Part shown: positions 11,002 to 19,333 of the stretch, one piece after another
Position numbering within the stretch: position 1 is the first letter of the stretch
Layout: the number at the start of each line of letters is the position of its first letter
Assembly (NCBI GenBank): GCA_003010405.1
Contig: PJLO01000025.1
Coordinates: 1 to 34,359, forward strand
Direction of reading: 5' to 3'
From: Acidobacteriota bacterium
GTDB lineage: Bacteria; Acidobacteriota; Terriglobia; Terriglobales; Acidobacteriaceae
Length of the DNA stretch: 34,359 nucleotides
The notes under the pieces: model-generated
What the model saw: the letters and a program-made list of their open reading frames with translations, nothing else
The model's database searches: none
Told to the model about the DNA's origin: nothing
Position numbers and translations under genes: made by a program

Positions 11002-11456
11002 CGGTCACTCTCTCCTTCAAGTAGAACAGCCAGTGAAACCAAGAAACCCATCTTCAGCTGAGAAGGGTAAAGCTTGCCCGGTCTAGAAAGGCGCCTGTTC
11101 CGGGCAAGCCACTACGATAAGCCCTAACCCACGCAATTTCAACTTTGATGCGATTGGAAAAAGAAAAGAGTTGAGAAATAAAAGGCTGGTGAAACCATTT
11201 GTTGTAAGTGGGACGAGAAAAGGCCCTAAATCGTCCGCCAGGGACCAAAGAGGCTGGGCAGGAGCTTGAGAGGGAACCGCTTTGCGCTCTAAAAGTGTCT
11301 GCGATATGCAGGAATGGCGTTTATATGCAGCACGGTTGATAAATTAGGCGAAAACCGAGCCGTTTAGGGGAAATTTCGTGGTCGCTCTAGTGGTCGCTCT
11401 AGTTGTTATTACGAAGGGAAACCACCGCGCCGATATCCGCCTATAATTGACTGGCT
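11002..11456. other. Intergenic region upstream of hfq and the zinc-ribbon gene
   Basis: This 455-base stretch lies between divergent genes. It contains a perfect 12-bp tandem duplication TGGTCGCTCTAG (11379-11390 and 11391-11402) and, at its right edge, a TATAAT box. A 64-codon frame at 11054-11248 on the minus strand has no ribosome binding site and no protein-like features. I see no RNA gene. The hfq promoter must lie here, but no convincing pair stands out. Confidence 0.5.
11442..11447 (+). promoter_or_regulatory. -10 box almost on the start codon of the zinc-ribbon gene
   Basis: A perfect TATAAT ends 9 bases before the ATG at 11457. Transcription would begin about 2 bases before the start codon, giving a leaderless or nearly leaderless mRNA. 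No good -35 is found at 16-18 bases. There is no Shine-Dalgarno sequence, which fits leaderless translation. Confidence 0.45.
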
Positions 11457-11729
11457 ATGAACGAACAGGACTACTACGACGAACGGCAAGAAACCAAGAA
11501 GCACCTGCTCACCTGTCCTCACTGTCGGCAGGAAACCGAGTATGAGGTCGGCTGGATTGTACGCACAAAAAAGAAGTCTTTGCCGCCTCGGGCCGACGAA
11601 CGGGACCGGGCAAAGTTCGCCAAAGCACAAAGTTACATGGTGCGGAAAGACGATCTGCTGGTTTGCAAGAACATCCGATGCCGGAAACGCTTTGAGATTG
11701 CCGGTATTCAGTCCGTCGCTTTTTTGTAG
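11457..11729 (+). CDS. Small zinc-ribbon protein, unknown function
   Basis: This is a 90-residue protein with CPHC at residues 20-23 and CKNIRC at about 71-76, a plausible split four-Cys zinc ribbon. The region between is basic (RTKKKSLPPRADERDRAK), which suggests contact with nucleic acid. I do not recognise a named family. Codon use looks normal for the window. It is a single gene, with a TATAAT close upstream and a strong hairpin 22 bases after its stop. Confidence 0.65.
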   Translation: MNEQDYYDERQETKKHLLTCPHCRQETEYEVGWIVRTKKKSLPPRADERDRAKFAKAQSYMVRKDDLLVCKNIRCRKRFEIAGIQSVAFL

Positions 11730-11751
11730 GCGCCAAGCACGACCGCTCTCC

Positions 11752-11775
11752 GAGGGACGATTCAAATCGTCCCTC
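11752..11775 (+). terminator. Strong hairpin after the zinc-ribbon gene
   Basis: Arms of 11 bases starting GAGGGACGA pair perfectly at 11752-11762 and 11765-11775; sterically this is about 10 bp with a TCAA loop. The sequence after it (TCTCGTCATTT) has only a loose T tract, so termination is likely but may be inefficient. It separates this gene from the ETF promoter. Confidence 0.65.
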
Positions 11776-11818
11776 TCGTCATTTGCAGTAAATCCACACC
11801 CTCCCTTACGGTCCCGAT

Positions 11819-11857
11819 TGAATGAACATTCAGTTTTTGCGAAAGGCGAGATATACT
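11819..11857 (+). promoter_or_regulatory. ETF operon promoter overlapped by a TetR-like palindrome
   Basis: The perfect palindrome TGAATG-AA-CATTCA spans 11819-11832. A -10 box TATACT lies at 11852-11857, and the -35 position 17 bases upstream (TTCAGT, 11829-11834) overlaps the palindrome. The half-site TGAATG/CATTCA resembles sites of FadR-type TetR repressors of fatty-acid degradation in Bacillus, though the spacing there is longer. A repressor bound here would block the promoter. No regulator gene is visible in the window. Confidence 0.5.
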
Positions 11858-12000
11858 CACCAGCCTTGCAGCCGCATCCTAGCTGTTAAACCAGAGACGA
11901 ATCTGGGAGTAGCTTCCCTTTTTGGCCTCTCGGTTCAGCAGGTTCGGAAAACGGGAATAGCCGTGCCCTGAGTTCAATAAGGCTTATACCGAGGTGCAGG

Positions 12001-12771
12001 TTGAAAATCTTGGTGTGCATGAAGCAGGTTCCTCAGAAGGATGCGCCGCTTAAGCTGAATGAGAGCGCAACGTGGGTTCGTGAAGACATCGGCTACGAGG
12101 TCAATGAACCGGATGCTTATGCGCTGGAAGAAGCGCTTCGCCAAAAAGAGAAGAACGGCGGCGAAGTCGTGGTAGTCACCGCCGGTCCCGCACGTTCGCA
12201 ACAGGTTCTGCGCGAGGCCCTAGCCAAAGGGGCCGATCGTGCAATTCATCTTGAAGACGACCGCTTTGTCACCCTGGATGCGTTTAATGTCGCGCGCGCA
12301 ATTGCCCAATCAATTAAGGATGAGTTATTCGATCTGGTATTTACTGGCCTGCAGTCGGATGACTTCGGCTACGCCCAGACCGGTGTGCTTCTGGCAGAAC
12401 TGCTGGGATGGCCACACGCAACCATCATCATGCAAATTGAAGCAAAAGACGGCGGCATCCGCGTGAAGCGCGAGTTGGAGGGCGGCTACTTTCAATATGT
12501 GAATATGCCGCTACCATCCGTATTGACCATTCAATCGGGCATTAACAAACTTCGCTACGCCACTCTTATCGGAATCAAGCAGGCAAAGAACAAGCCCTTG
12601 CGCAGGGTAACATTCGATGAAGTTTCCGCCGCCCTGAAACCAAACCAATTGACCATCGAGCGGCTTTACATTCCGCAGAAAACCAAGCAGACCGAGGTTA
12701 TACAAGGACCACCGCAGGACGTGGCCAAGAAACTAGCTGCAAAGCTGCGCGATGAGTTGCGAGTTTTTTAG
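12001..12771 (+). CDS. etfB: Electron transfer flavoprotein beta subunit
   Basis: This 256-residue small ETF subunit carries AMP and part of the FAD site and accepts electrons from acyl-CoA dehydrogenases. It starts MKILVCMKQVPQKDAPLKLNE, a standard EtfB opening. It has LREALAKGADRAIHL and the FTGLQSDDFGYAQTGVLLAELLGWP block that interacts with the flavin and with partner dehydrogenases. The start is TTG at 12001 with GAGGTG 6-7 bases upstream. It lies in one operon with a small membrane protein, etfA and the ETF:quinone oxidoreductase. The 5' leader of about 135 bases after the predicted promoter shows no clear motif. Confidence 0.95.
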   Translation: MKILVCMKQVPQKDAPLKLNESATWVREDIGYEVNEPDAYALEEALRQKEKNGGEVVVVTAGPARSQQVLREALAKGADRAIHLEDDRFVTLDAFNVARAIAQSIKDELFDLVFTGLQSDDFGYAQTGVLLAELLGWPHATIIMQIEAKDGGIRVKRELEGGYFQYVNMPLPSVLTIQSGINKLRYATLIGIKQAKNKPLRRVTFDEVSAALKPNQLTIERLYIPQKTKQTEVIQGPPQDVAKKLAAKLRDELRVF

Positions 12772-12779
12772 GAGCGATC

Positions 12780-13010
12780 ATGACAACCGAGTCGGCTAGG
12801 CACCTAAACTTTGAACAGGTGCGGGAAAGCGTAAACACGCTGCGCGTAATTGCAGGCCTGCTTCTGGTCTTCGCGCTACTGCTCTACTTTTTCCATTTAG
12901 CAGAAGTGCCGATGGGAGAAAGCATCATGGGCACGGCGGCGGCAGTGTTCGCCGCGGTCGGCGCTGTGATGCTGTGGGTGGGCCAGCATAAGCTTCGTGC
13001 GCTGCGATAA
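12780..13010 (+). CDS. Small two-helix membrane protein within the ETF operon
   Basis: This 76-residue protein has an N-terminal soluble part (MTTESARHLNFEQVRESVNTLR) and two membrane segments: VIAGLLLVFALLLYFFHLA and GTAAAVFAAVGAVMLWVGQ. A basic end follows (HKLRALR). AGGAG overlaps the etfB stop codon and sits about 5 bases before the ATG, so translation is probably coupled to etfB. I do not recognise a family. Its place between etfB and etfA, which are normally adjacent, suggests a link to electron transfer at the membrane, but that is inference from position only. Confidence 0.75.
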   Translation: MTTESARHLNFEQVRESVNTLRVIAGLLLVFALLLYFFHLAEVPMGESIMGTAAAVFAAVGAVMLWVGQHKLRALR

Positions 13011-13083
13011 AAATTCCGGATGAATGCGGCGAGCCTGCACTGAGCATCCGCGCTAGCCAGCGCACGTCTTGAGGAAAGACAAG

Positions 13084-14061
13084 ATGGCAGAGACAATCCT
13101 TGTTATAGCCGAGCAACGCGAAAGCAAACTGAACCGAGTCTCCTTTGAGACGCTGACGTGCGGGCAGGCCCTGGCCAAGCAGACCGGATGGACGCTGGAG
13201 GCCGCCGTAGCAGGCAACAATATTGCGTCCGTTGCTGCCGAGGTCGCAAAGACCGCAGTCGCAAAGGTGTACGCCATCGAAGACGGGACGCTGGAACGAT
13301 ATACTCCCGACGGCTATGTAGCCGCGCTTAAGAAATTTATCGAAAGCAGCAAGCCGAAGCTGGTGCTGCTGCCGCACACCTACCAGGTGCGAGACTTCGC
13401 ACCAAAACTCGCCGCTTCGTTCGGCGCGGTGTTGGTCAGCGATGTGGTGGGCTACAAATATGAGAACGGAAAGCTGCTTTTTGTTCGCCAGATGTTCCAG
13501 GGAAAATTCGCGGCCGATGTCTCGCTCAGCGGCGAAGGGCTATGGTTTGTGAGCTTCCAGAGCGGCTCATTCCGGGGCGATCAGGTCCAACCCGGACAGG
13601 CTCCGGTCGAGAAGGTGAATGCCGCTACAGGCGAAATCCGCACCCACCCCGAAGCTCCTTTCCAGGAAGCGAAGCAGGCCGTCGATCTTTCGCAAGCCGA
13701 GATCATAGTTTCCGTCGGGCGCGGCATCAAAGAGCAGAAGAATATCGAAATTGCCAAAAACCTGGCCGATGCGCTCGGCGGCGAAATCGCCGCATCCCGT
13801 CCCATCTGCGATGCCGGTTGGCTGCCCATGGAGCGACAGGTAGGATCGAGCGGCCAGACCGTGAGTCCAAAGCTGTATTTGGCGCTCGGCATCAGCGGGG
13901 CAATCCAGCACCTCGTCGGCATGAAGGGTTCGCGCAACATCATCGCAATCAACAAGGATGCCGAGGCTCCGATTTTCGAGATTGCCGACGTAGCCGTGGT
14001 TGGAAATCTCTTCGACATTGTTCCAGCGCTGACTGAAGAAGTGAAGAAAGTAAAAGTGTAA
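13084..14061 (+). CDS. etfA: Electron transfer flavoprotein alpha subunit
   Basis: This 325-residue protein pairs with EtfB and holds most of the FAD. It begins MAETILVIAEQRESKLNR. The C-terminal FAD domain shows VGSSGQTVSPKLYLALGISGAIQHLVGM and IIAINKDAEAPIFEIADVAVVGNLFDIVPAL, the conserved EtfA signature. The ATG at 13084 is chosen over an in-frame TTG at 13069 because GAGG (13071-13074) lies 9 bases upstream and the protein then starts as the family does. It stands 17 bases before the quinone oxidoreductase gene. Confidence 0.96.
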   Translation: MAETILVIAEQRESKLNRVSFETLTCGQALAKQTGWTLEAAVAGNNIASVAAEVAKTAVAKVYAIEDGTLERYTPDGYVAALKKFIESSKPKLVLLPHTYQVRDFAPKLAASFGAVLVSDVVGYKYENGKLLFVRQMFQGKFAADVSLSGEGLWFVSFQSGSFRGDQVQPGQAPVEKVNAATGEIRTHPEAPFQEAKQAVDLSQAEIIVSVGRGIKEQKNIEIAKNLADALGGEIAASRPICDAGWLPMERQVGSSGQTVSPKLYLALGISGAIQHLVGMKGSRNIIAINKDAEAPIFEIADVAVVGNLFDIVPALTEEVKKVKV

Positions 14062-14078
14062 GAAAACCGAGAGCACCT

Positions 14079-15791
14079 ATGATCTTCCGCACGCCTCTGG
14101 AAGGAATCGACCACCCGCAGATGGAAGCCGACGTTGTGATCGTCGGAGGTGGACCTGCGGGACTGGCCTGCGCGCTACGCCTTTCGCAACTTATTGACGC
14201 CCACAATGCGGAGCGCCCCGATGCACAACTCTCCAAGGAAAACATCTGCCTGCTGGAGAAGGCTCGTGAGATTGGGCAGCACTGTCTCTCCGGCGCGTTG
14301 TTCGACCCTCGCTCAATGAATGAATTATTGCCGGAGTGGCGCAAGGAAGCGCCCATTGAAGCCGAGGTCATTAGTGACAGTCTGTACTTTCTTTCTAAAA
14401 ACCGAGCTTTCAAAGCTCCTATCACGCCGCCCCCGATGAAGGATCATGGCAATTACGTGATCAGCATCAACCGCTTCGTGAAGTGGCTGGGCAAAAAGGT
14501 GGAAGAAGCGGGAATCACCATCTTCACCGGATTCGCCGGAAGCGAGCTGCTCTTTGAGGACGACCACGTAACAGGCGTGCGCACCGATGACAAAGGTGTG
14601 GACAAGTCTAACCAGCCCAAAGCAAATTTCGAGCCGGGATACGACCTGAAATCGAAGGTGACAATCCTGGCCGAAGGCACGCGCGGCTCGCTCACCAAGC
14701 AACTAACGGAAAAATTCGGGCTGACGCAGGATCGGAATCCCATGACCTACGGTGTGGGGGTGAAAGAGCTGTGGGAGCTGCCTCCCGGACGCATTAAGCC
14801 GGGCGAGGTGATCTACACCATGGGCTATCCGCTGACCACTAAAGAATATGGTGGCGCATGGATTTACGGCTGCAAGGACAACACAGTGTCGCTCGGCTTT
14901 GTCACCGGACTGGACTATCCCGACCCGCGCACCGATCCGCAGCATGTGTTGCAGTCGTTCAAGCAGCATCCGTTTGTAACCAAGCTCCTCGATGGCGGAA
15001 AGATAATTCGTTATGGAGCCAAGACCATGCCTTATGGCGGCTGGTGGTCCATACCTCCGCTGGGCGGCAACGGTTGGATGATTGTTGGCGACTCCGCCGG
15101 ATTTCTGAACTCGCAGCGCCTTAAGGGCATTCATTTGGCAATCAAGAGCGGAATGCTCGCAGCCGAAACCGCCTTCGAGGCGTTAGTCGCAGGCAACAGC
15201 AGCGTGAAGCAGCTCGGAAAATTCCAGCAGAAGGTCGACGCCAGCTGGATCAAACAGGAACTCTATCCCGTGCGCAACTTCCATCAGGGGTTTGAGCGCG
15301 GATTCATCGCCGGAATGTTAAACACCGTATTGCTGATGGTCACCGGAGGAAACGGTCTGCTCAACCGCTATCCCTCGCACCCCGGATACGAGCGCATGCT
15401 GCCGCTCTGGGACATCATGGGCTATCCCCCGGAAAGGCAGCAGCTAATTGGCTGGGCCAAGGGCGATAAGAAGCTGACCTTCGACAAGCTTACGGATCTT
15501 TATTACTCCGGCACGGGGCATGAAGAAGACCAGCCCGCGCACCTCATCATCCAGGACACCGATATCTGCACCAATCGCTGCACCAAGGAATACGGGAACC
15601 CCTGCCAGTTCTTCTGCCCTGCAAACGTTTATGAGATGGAAGATATTCCGGAGGAGCCCGGCAAGAAGCGCATCCGCCTCAATCCGTCCAATTGTGTGCA
15701 CTGCAAAACCTGCGACATTATGGACCCTTACCAGATCATCACCTGGGTACCGCCCGAGGGCGGAGGTGGACCAGGTTACGAAGGAATGTAA
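14079..15791 (+). CDS. Electron transfer flavoprotein:quinone oxidoreductase
   Basis: This 570-residue membrane-associated enzyme takes electrons from reduced ETF and passes them to quinone. FAD binding is shown by DVVIVGGGPAGLACALRL (GGGPAG at 23-28). The C-terminal 4Fe-4S ligands are Cys539, Cys542 and Cys545 (NCVHCKTC) with Cys513 in FFCPANVY, and the tail is WVPPEGGGGPGYEGM as in the human enzyme. Before FFCPA is a further Cys-containing stretch, DICTNRCTKEYGNPC, which reminds me of FixX-type ferredoxins. Acidobacteriota generally use menaquinone, so the acceptor is probably menaquinone rather than ubiquinone (inference). The ribosome binding site is weak. Confidence 0.95.
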   Translation: MIFRTPLEGIDHPQMEADVVIVGGGPAGLACALRLSQLIDAHNAERPDAQLSKENICLLEKAREIGQHCLSGALFDPRSMNELLPEWRKEAPIEAEVISDSLYFLSKNRAFKAPITPPPMKDHGNYVISINRFVKWLGKKVEEAGITIFTGFAGSELLFEDDHVTGVRTDDKGVDKSNQPKANFEPGYDLKSKVTILAEGTRGSLTKQLTEKFGLTQDRNPMTYGVGVKELWELPPGRIKPGEVIYTMGYPLTTKEYGGAWIYGCKDNTVSLGFVTGLDYPDPRTDPQHVLQSFKQHPFVTKLLDGGKIIRYGAKTMPYGGWWSIPPLGGNGWMIVGDSAGFLNSQRLKGIHLAIKSGMLAAETAFEALVAGNSSVKQLGKFQQKVDASWIKQELYPVRNFHQGFERGFIAGMLNTVLLMVTGGNGLLNRYPSHPGYERMLPLWDIMGYPPERQQLIGWAKGDKKLTFDKLTDLYYSGTGHEEDQPAHLIIQDTDICTNRCTKEYGNPCQFFCPANVYEMEDIPEEPGKKRIRLNPSNCVHCKTCDIMDPYQIITWVPPEGGGGPGYEGM

Positions 15792-15936
15792 ACACTACTT
15801 CCATGGAGATTTCTAAATATGACGTGATTGTTTGAACGTAATTTTTCCCCTGCTGATTGCATGATCCGGCCGCATAATTTTCATAAGTTTGCGTCCTCAA
15901 GCCTTGTTCATGCATTATTAAAGAAGTAAGCACTGT

Positions 15937-16058
15937 GGCTTCAACACCCCCGCGGGCGGGACCTTTTTAAGGTATGTGCGTTCGCTGGAGCCGGAGTAAG
16001 CGCTTTCAACATCCCCGTTTTCCTGTCGTCCCAGCCGATGGCAGCGAGAACTGAAGGC
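15937..16058 (+). promoter_or_regulatory. NAD+-I (nadA motif) riboswitch, two tandem domains
   Basis: Two similar domains lie just upstream of nadA. Domain 1 (15937-15992) opens GGCTTCAACA, then a C run, and closes with TGGAGCC; arms GGCT/AGCC pair, with inner GCG/CGC and ACC/GGT stems. Domain 2 (16002-16058) opens GCTTTCAACA, then TCCCC, and closes with GGCAGCGAG, AAC, TGAAGGC; arms GCTTTC/GAAGGC pair, with inner GTT/AAC and GCC/GGC stems. The TTCAACA-nCCCC and GGCAGCGA blocks match the nadA-motif consensus as I remember it. The nadA Shine-Dalgarno GAAGG (16053-16057) is one strand of the closing stem of domain 2, so NAD+ binding should hide the ribosome binding site. Confidence 0.85.
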
Positions 16059-16066
16059 AGAAAACC

Positions 16067-17185
16067 GTGGCTACTGCTGTTAGTACGAACTCTACCTGCT
16101 CCCTGGACAATTACCTCGTCCTGCCGGATCGCTCGATGGACGCTCGCATTTGTATTGCGCGTGAGATCCTCGGGGAGCAATGTGTCGTGCTGGGGCATCA
16201 TTACCAGCGTGACGAAGTGATTCAGTTTTCAGACTTTCAAGGCGACAGTTGGCGTCTTTCTGAATTGGCCTCGAAGGCTAAGGGGCAATATATCGTGTTC
16301 TGCGGCGTGCATTTCATGGCCGAATCCGCAGATATTCTGGCGCGCCCCGATCAGGCGGTGATTCTGCCTGACTTGAACGCCGGATGCTCGATGGCCGATA
16401 TGGCAGAGATCTCTCAGGTCGAAAACGCCTGGGAGCAATTCGTGCGCCTGGGCCTTACAACCGACCGCGGAGATGGCATTACGCCGCTCACTTACATGAA
16501 TTCGACAGCGGCGATCAAAGCTTTCGTAGGCGAGCGCGGCGGAACGGTCTGCACGAGCAGCAACGCGCACGCAGCTATGAAATGGGCTTTCGAGCGCAAT
16601 GGCAAGATTCTCTTCCTGCCCGATCAGCATCTCGGCCGCAACACCGGCTATGCCCTGAATATTCCTCTCGATGAGATGGTTGTTTGGGACCCCCACCAGT
16701 TACAGGGTGGTCAGTCGGCGGAGAAGCTGCGAAAAGCGAAGGTGATCCTCTGGAAGGGCCACTGCTCCGTGCATCAACGCTTTCTGCCCGAGCATGCGGA
16801 CAGCGTCCGCGAACGCTATGAGGGAATCAAGGTTATCGTGCATCCAGAGTGCCGCTGGGAAGTTTGCCAGAAAGCCGACGACATGGGTTCTACCGACAAA
16901 CTGCGCCGCCTGGTGGCAGAGGCGCCTGCAGGGGCAAAGTTTGCAATCGGGACCGAGATTCATCTCGTCAACCGTCTGGCCAAGCAGAATCCCGACAAAC
17001 TGATCGTGAGTCTGAACGATTCCGGCTGCCTCTGCACCACGATGTATCGCATCTCACCGCAGCATCTGGCCTGGTCACTTGAAAATCTTGTCGAAGACAA
17101 TGTGGTCAATCAGATCAAGGTGCGCTCGGCGATTAAACACTGGGCCAAAATCGCCCTTGATCGGATGCTGCAGATTAAGGGCTGA
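16067..17185 (+). CDS. nadA: Quinolinate synthase
   Basis: This 372-residue 4Fe-4S enzyme condenses iminoaspartate with dihydroxyacetone phosphate to quinolinate in de novo NAD synthesis. Visible motifs are LGHHYQRDEV (42-51), NAGCSMAD with Cys107, HPECRWEV, KGHCSVH with Cys233, and SGCLCTTM with Cys321/Cys323. Cys107, Cys233 and one Cys of CLC match the three cluster ligands of the long (Bacillus-like) NadA type. The start is GTG at 16067 with GAAGG nine bases upstream inside the riboswitch. No nadB or nadC lies nearby, so the partners are encoded elsewhere. A bidirectional terminator follows. Confidence 0.97.
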   Translation: MATAVSTNSTCSLDNYLVLPDRSMDARICIAREILGEQCVVLGHHYQRDEVIQFSDFQGDSWRLSELASKAKGQYIVFCGVHFMAESADILARPDQAVILPDLNAGCSMADMAEISQVENAWEQFVRLGLTTDRGDGITPLTYMNSTAAIKAFVGERGGTVCTSSNAHAAMKWAFERNGKILFLPDQHLGRNTGYALNIPLDEMVVWDPHQLQGGQSAEKLRKAKVILWKGHCSVHQRFLPEHADSVRERYEGIKVIVHPECRWEVCQKADDMGSTDKLRRLVAEAPAGAKFAIGTEIHLVNRLAKQNPDKLIVSLNDSGCLCTTMYRISPQHLAWSLENLVEDNVVNQIKVRSAIKHWAKIALDRMLQIKG

Positions 17186-17220
17186 CCAACACAAGAAGAG
17201 CATTGCGCTCAAATGGGCAT

Positions 17221-17260
17221 AAGTAAGAGGGGCTGTCAGAAATGACGGCCCCTCTTACTT
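17221..17260. terminator. Bidirectional terminator between nadA and the mutase gene
   Basis: An 18-bp stem with one G-T pair is closed by a GAAA tetraloop: arms 17221-17238 (AAGTAAGAGGGGC...) and 17243-17260. A/T ends on both sides serve both strands of the convergent genes. The T tract is broken by C and G, so it may be leaky. Confidence 0.85.
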
Positions 17261-17326
17261 GTTACAAACGCCACCAGCATTCAGCAGTCAGTTTGGGCGC
17301 GACTGCTCCGCGCCCCATGTAAAACG

Positions 17327-18940
17327 TCAGATGATCATGACTTCTTTGTACTCGCCGAACACATTCCGCATGGTATCGCAGATTTCGCCCACTGTGGCGT
17401 TGCTCTCCACGGCTTCCACGATTACGGGCATCAGGTTTCCGCCACCCCGCGCGGTCTCCTCCACCTGGCGCACTGCAGCGTCGGTCTTTGCCTGATCGCG
17501 CTTGGCACGAAATGCGTGCAGACGCTCCACTTGGCGACGCTCCAGCTCGGGATCGATCTTCTGCAGCGGAACCGGGTTCTCATGCTCTACCTGGAAGGCG
17601 TTTACGCCGACCACGAGCTGTTCCTTGCTGTCAACCGATTTCTGGAACTCGTAGGCGGCGTTCTGGATTTCCTGCTGCACGAATCCGTGCTCGATCGCCT
17701 TCAGCATTCCGCCCATCCCGTCGATCTTATTGATGTATTCGTAGGCGCGTTTTTCGACCTCGTTGGTCAGCTGCTCCACGTAGTAGGAGCCCGCTATCGG
17801 ATCGATTGCGGCAGTCACTCCACTTTCGTATCCGATGATTTGTTGCGTGCGTAGCGCGATCCGGGCTGAATCTTCCGTCGGGAGCGCCAGCGCTTCGTCG
17901 AATGAGTTTGTGTGCAGCGACTGGGTTCCGCCCAACACCGCAGCCAGAGCCTGCAGTGCCGTGCGCACAATGTTGTTCTGGGGCTGCTGTGCCGTGAGCG
18001 TTGAACCGCCGGTCTGGGTGTGGAAGCGCAGCATCAGCGCCTTGGGTGCGGTCGCGTGGAAGCGGTCGCGCATGATTTTTGCCCACATGCGGCGTGCCGC
18101 GCGGAACTTCGCGATTTCTTCCAGGAAGTTGTTGTGGCAGGCAAAGAAGAAAGAGAGACGCGGCGCGAACTGGTTCACGTCCAACCCTGCATCCACGGCT
18201 GCCTGCACGTAGGTGATACCGTCAGCAAGCGTGAATGCCACTTCCTGTACTGCCGTCGAACCGGCCTCGCGCATGTGATAGCCGCTGATCGAGATCGTGT
18301 TCCACTCCGGCACGTTCTGGTTGCAGAACGCAAAAATGTCGGTGATTACCCGCATCGCGGCTTTCGGCGGATAAATATAGGTGCCGCGTGCGACGTATTC
18401 TTTCAGCACGTCGTTCTGGATCGTGCCGCTCAGCTTCTTCGGGTCGAAGCCGTTCCGCTTCGCGACCGCGATGTACAGCGCCAGCAGAACCGCTGCCGAG
18501 GAGTTAATGGTCATCGAAGTGGAAACTTTTTCCAGGTCGATCTGGTCGAACAACCGCTGCATGTCCTCGATGGTGTCGACGGCCACGCCCACTTTTCCCA
18601 CTTCGCCGAGCGCGAAGGGGCTGTCGCTGTCATATCCGATCTGGGTTGGCAGGTCGAAGGCAACCGACAAGCCCATTGTGCCCTGGCTCAGCAGGAAGCG
18701 ATAACGCTTGTTGCTCGCTTCCGCATCGCCCATGCCGGCGTACTGGCGCATGGTCCACAGCCGTCCGCGATACATGGTGGGCTGTACGCCGCGCGTGTAG
18801 GGGAAACTTCCCGGCGCATTCAGTTCTTTCTCATAGTTGAAATCGGCAAGATCGGCGGGAGTATAGAAAGGATTAACAACGATGTGCGAGGTCGTTTGAA
18901 ACACTTTTTCTGGTTTCTTTGCCTTTGCATTGTCAGACAT
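17327..18940 (-). CDS. Methylmalonyl-CoA mutase large (catalytic) subunit, without B12 domain
   Basis: This 537-residue protein is the TIM-barrel part of an adenosylcobalamin-dependent acyl-CoA mutase (methylmalonyl-CoA to succinyl-CoA). Conserved stretches include [40 protein letters not shown] and [17 protein letters not shown]. Tyr67 in RQYAG and Arg197 in AAMRVIT correspond to the two residues that favour methylmalonyl-CoA over isobutyryl-CoA or 2-hydroxyisobutyryl-CoA, from what is known of the family. There is no C-terminal DxHxxG cobalamin-binding domain, so a separate small subunit must be encoded outside the window. A small membrane-protein gene ends 24 bases upstream on the same strand. 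GGAG lies about 10 bases before the ATG. Confidence 0.93.
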   Translation of the reverse strand: MSDNAKAKKPEKVFQTTSHIVVNPFYTPADLADFNYEKELNAPGSFPYTRGVQPTMYRGRLWTMRQYAGMGDAEASNKRYRFLLSQGTMGLSVAFDLPTQIGYDSDSPFALGEVGKVGVAVDTIEDMQRLFDQIDLEKVSTSMTINSSAAVLLALYIAVAKRNGFDPKKLSGTIQNDVLKEYVARGTYIYPPKAAMRVITDIFAFCNQNVPEWNTISISGYHMREAGSTAVQEVAFTLADGITYVQAAVDAGLDVNQFAPRLSFFFACHNNFLEEIAKFRAARRMWAKIMRDRFHATAPKALMLRFHTQTGGSTLTAQQPQNNIVRTALQALAAVLGGTQSLHTNSFDEALALPTEDSARIALRTQQIIGYESGVTAAIDPIAGSYYVEQLTNEVEKRAYEYINKIDGMGGMLKAIEHGFVQQEIQNAAYEFQKSVDSKEQLVVGVNAFQVEHENPVPLQKIDPELERRQVERLHAFRAKRDQAKTDAAVRQVEETARGGGNLMPVIVEAVESNATVGEICDTMRNVFGEYKEVMII

Positions 18941-18964
18941 GGATCCGGCTCTCCAGGCTTGAAT

Positions 18965-19321
18965 TCATGATCGCTTCCGGCGTGCTCGCCAGAAGGAACT
19001 CATTCCGAAATAAAAAAACATCGCACCAATCGCTCCAGCTACTACCACCCGGGGCATTCCAACCTGGTGCTCTACATATTTCCTAAATTCGTGAACGAAA
19101 GCACTTACGAAAATTATGCTGAAGCATATAAAAATGAACCCACTAACTTGCAGGAACAGCACTCGAACGCTGGCCAGCACTGACCTGAGAAGCGCCATCA
19201 CGCCTGACCAGAGCGCGCCAAGAATTCGCGTGTTCCGGCCCCCTGTGCCGCGCAGTTTGCGAACCGCGCCGGGTGTCATGCCCGGCGAAGATGCTCTCAG
19301 GGAGGCACGTTTATCGCTCAT
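18965..19321 (-). CDS. Small membrane protein upstream of the mutase gene
   Basis: This is a protein of about 118 residues. It has a basic N-terminus (MSDKRASLRASS), a hydrophobic region LRSVLASVRVLFLQVSGFIFICFSIIFVSAFVHEF that is probably one long or two short membrane segments, and a second segment VVVAGAIGAMFFYFGMSSFW. It ends in a very basic tail, RARRKRS. I do not recognise a family. It probably shares a transcript with the mutase gene. A good promoter lies so close to the ATG at 19321 that the mRNA would have a leader of only about 5 bases. A TTG at 19354 would add 11 residues but lies inside that promoter. Confidence 0.65.
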   Translation of the reverse strand: MSDKRASLRASSPGMTPGAVRKLRGTGGRNTRILGALWSGVMALLRSVLASVRVLFLQVSGFIFICFSIIFVSAFVHEFRKYVEHQVGMPRVVVAGAIGAMFFYFGMSSFWRARRKRS

Positions 19322-19333
19322 CCTGATTTTTGT

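Noticed and set aside
11054..11248. A 64-codon minus-strand frame upstream of hfq
   Set aside because: No ribosome binding site and no protein-like pattern; it lies where the hfq promoter should be.
15937..16058. A cobalamin or other riboswitch upstream of nadA
   Set aside because: The B12-box and other class features are absent; both domains fit the NAD+-I motif.
18020..18970. A 316-codon open frame on the plus strand opposite the mutase gene
   Set aside because: It is fully antisense to a well-conserved enzyme and its translation has no family features.
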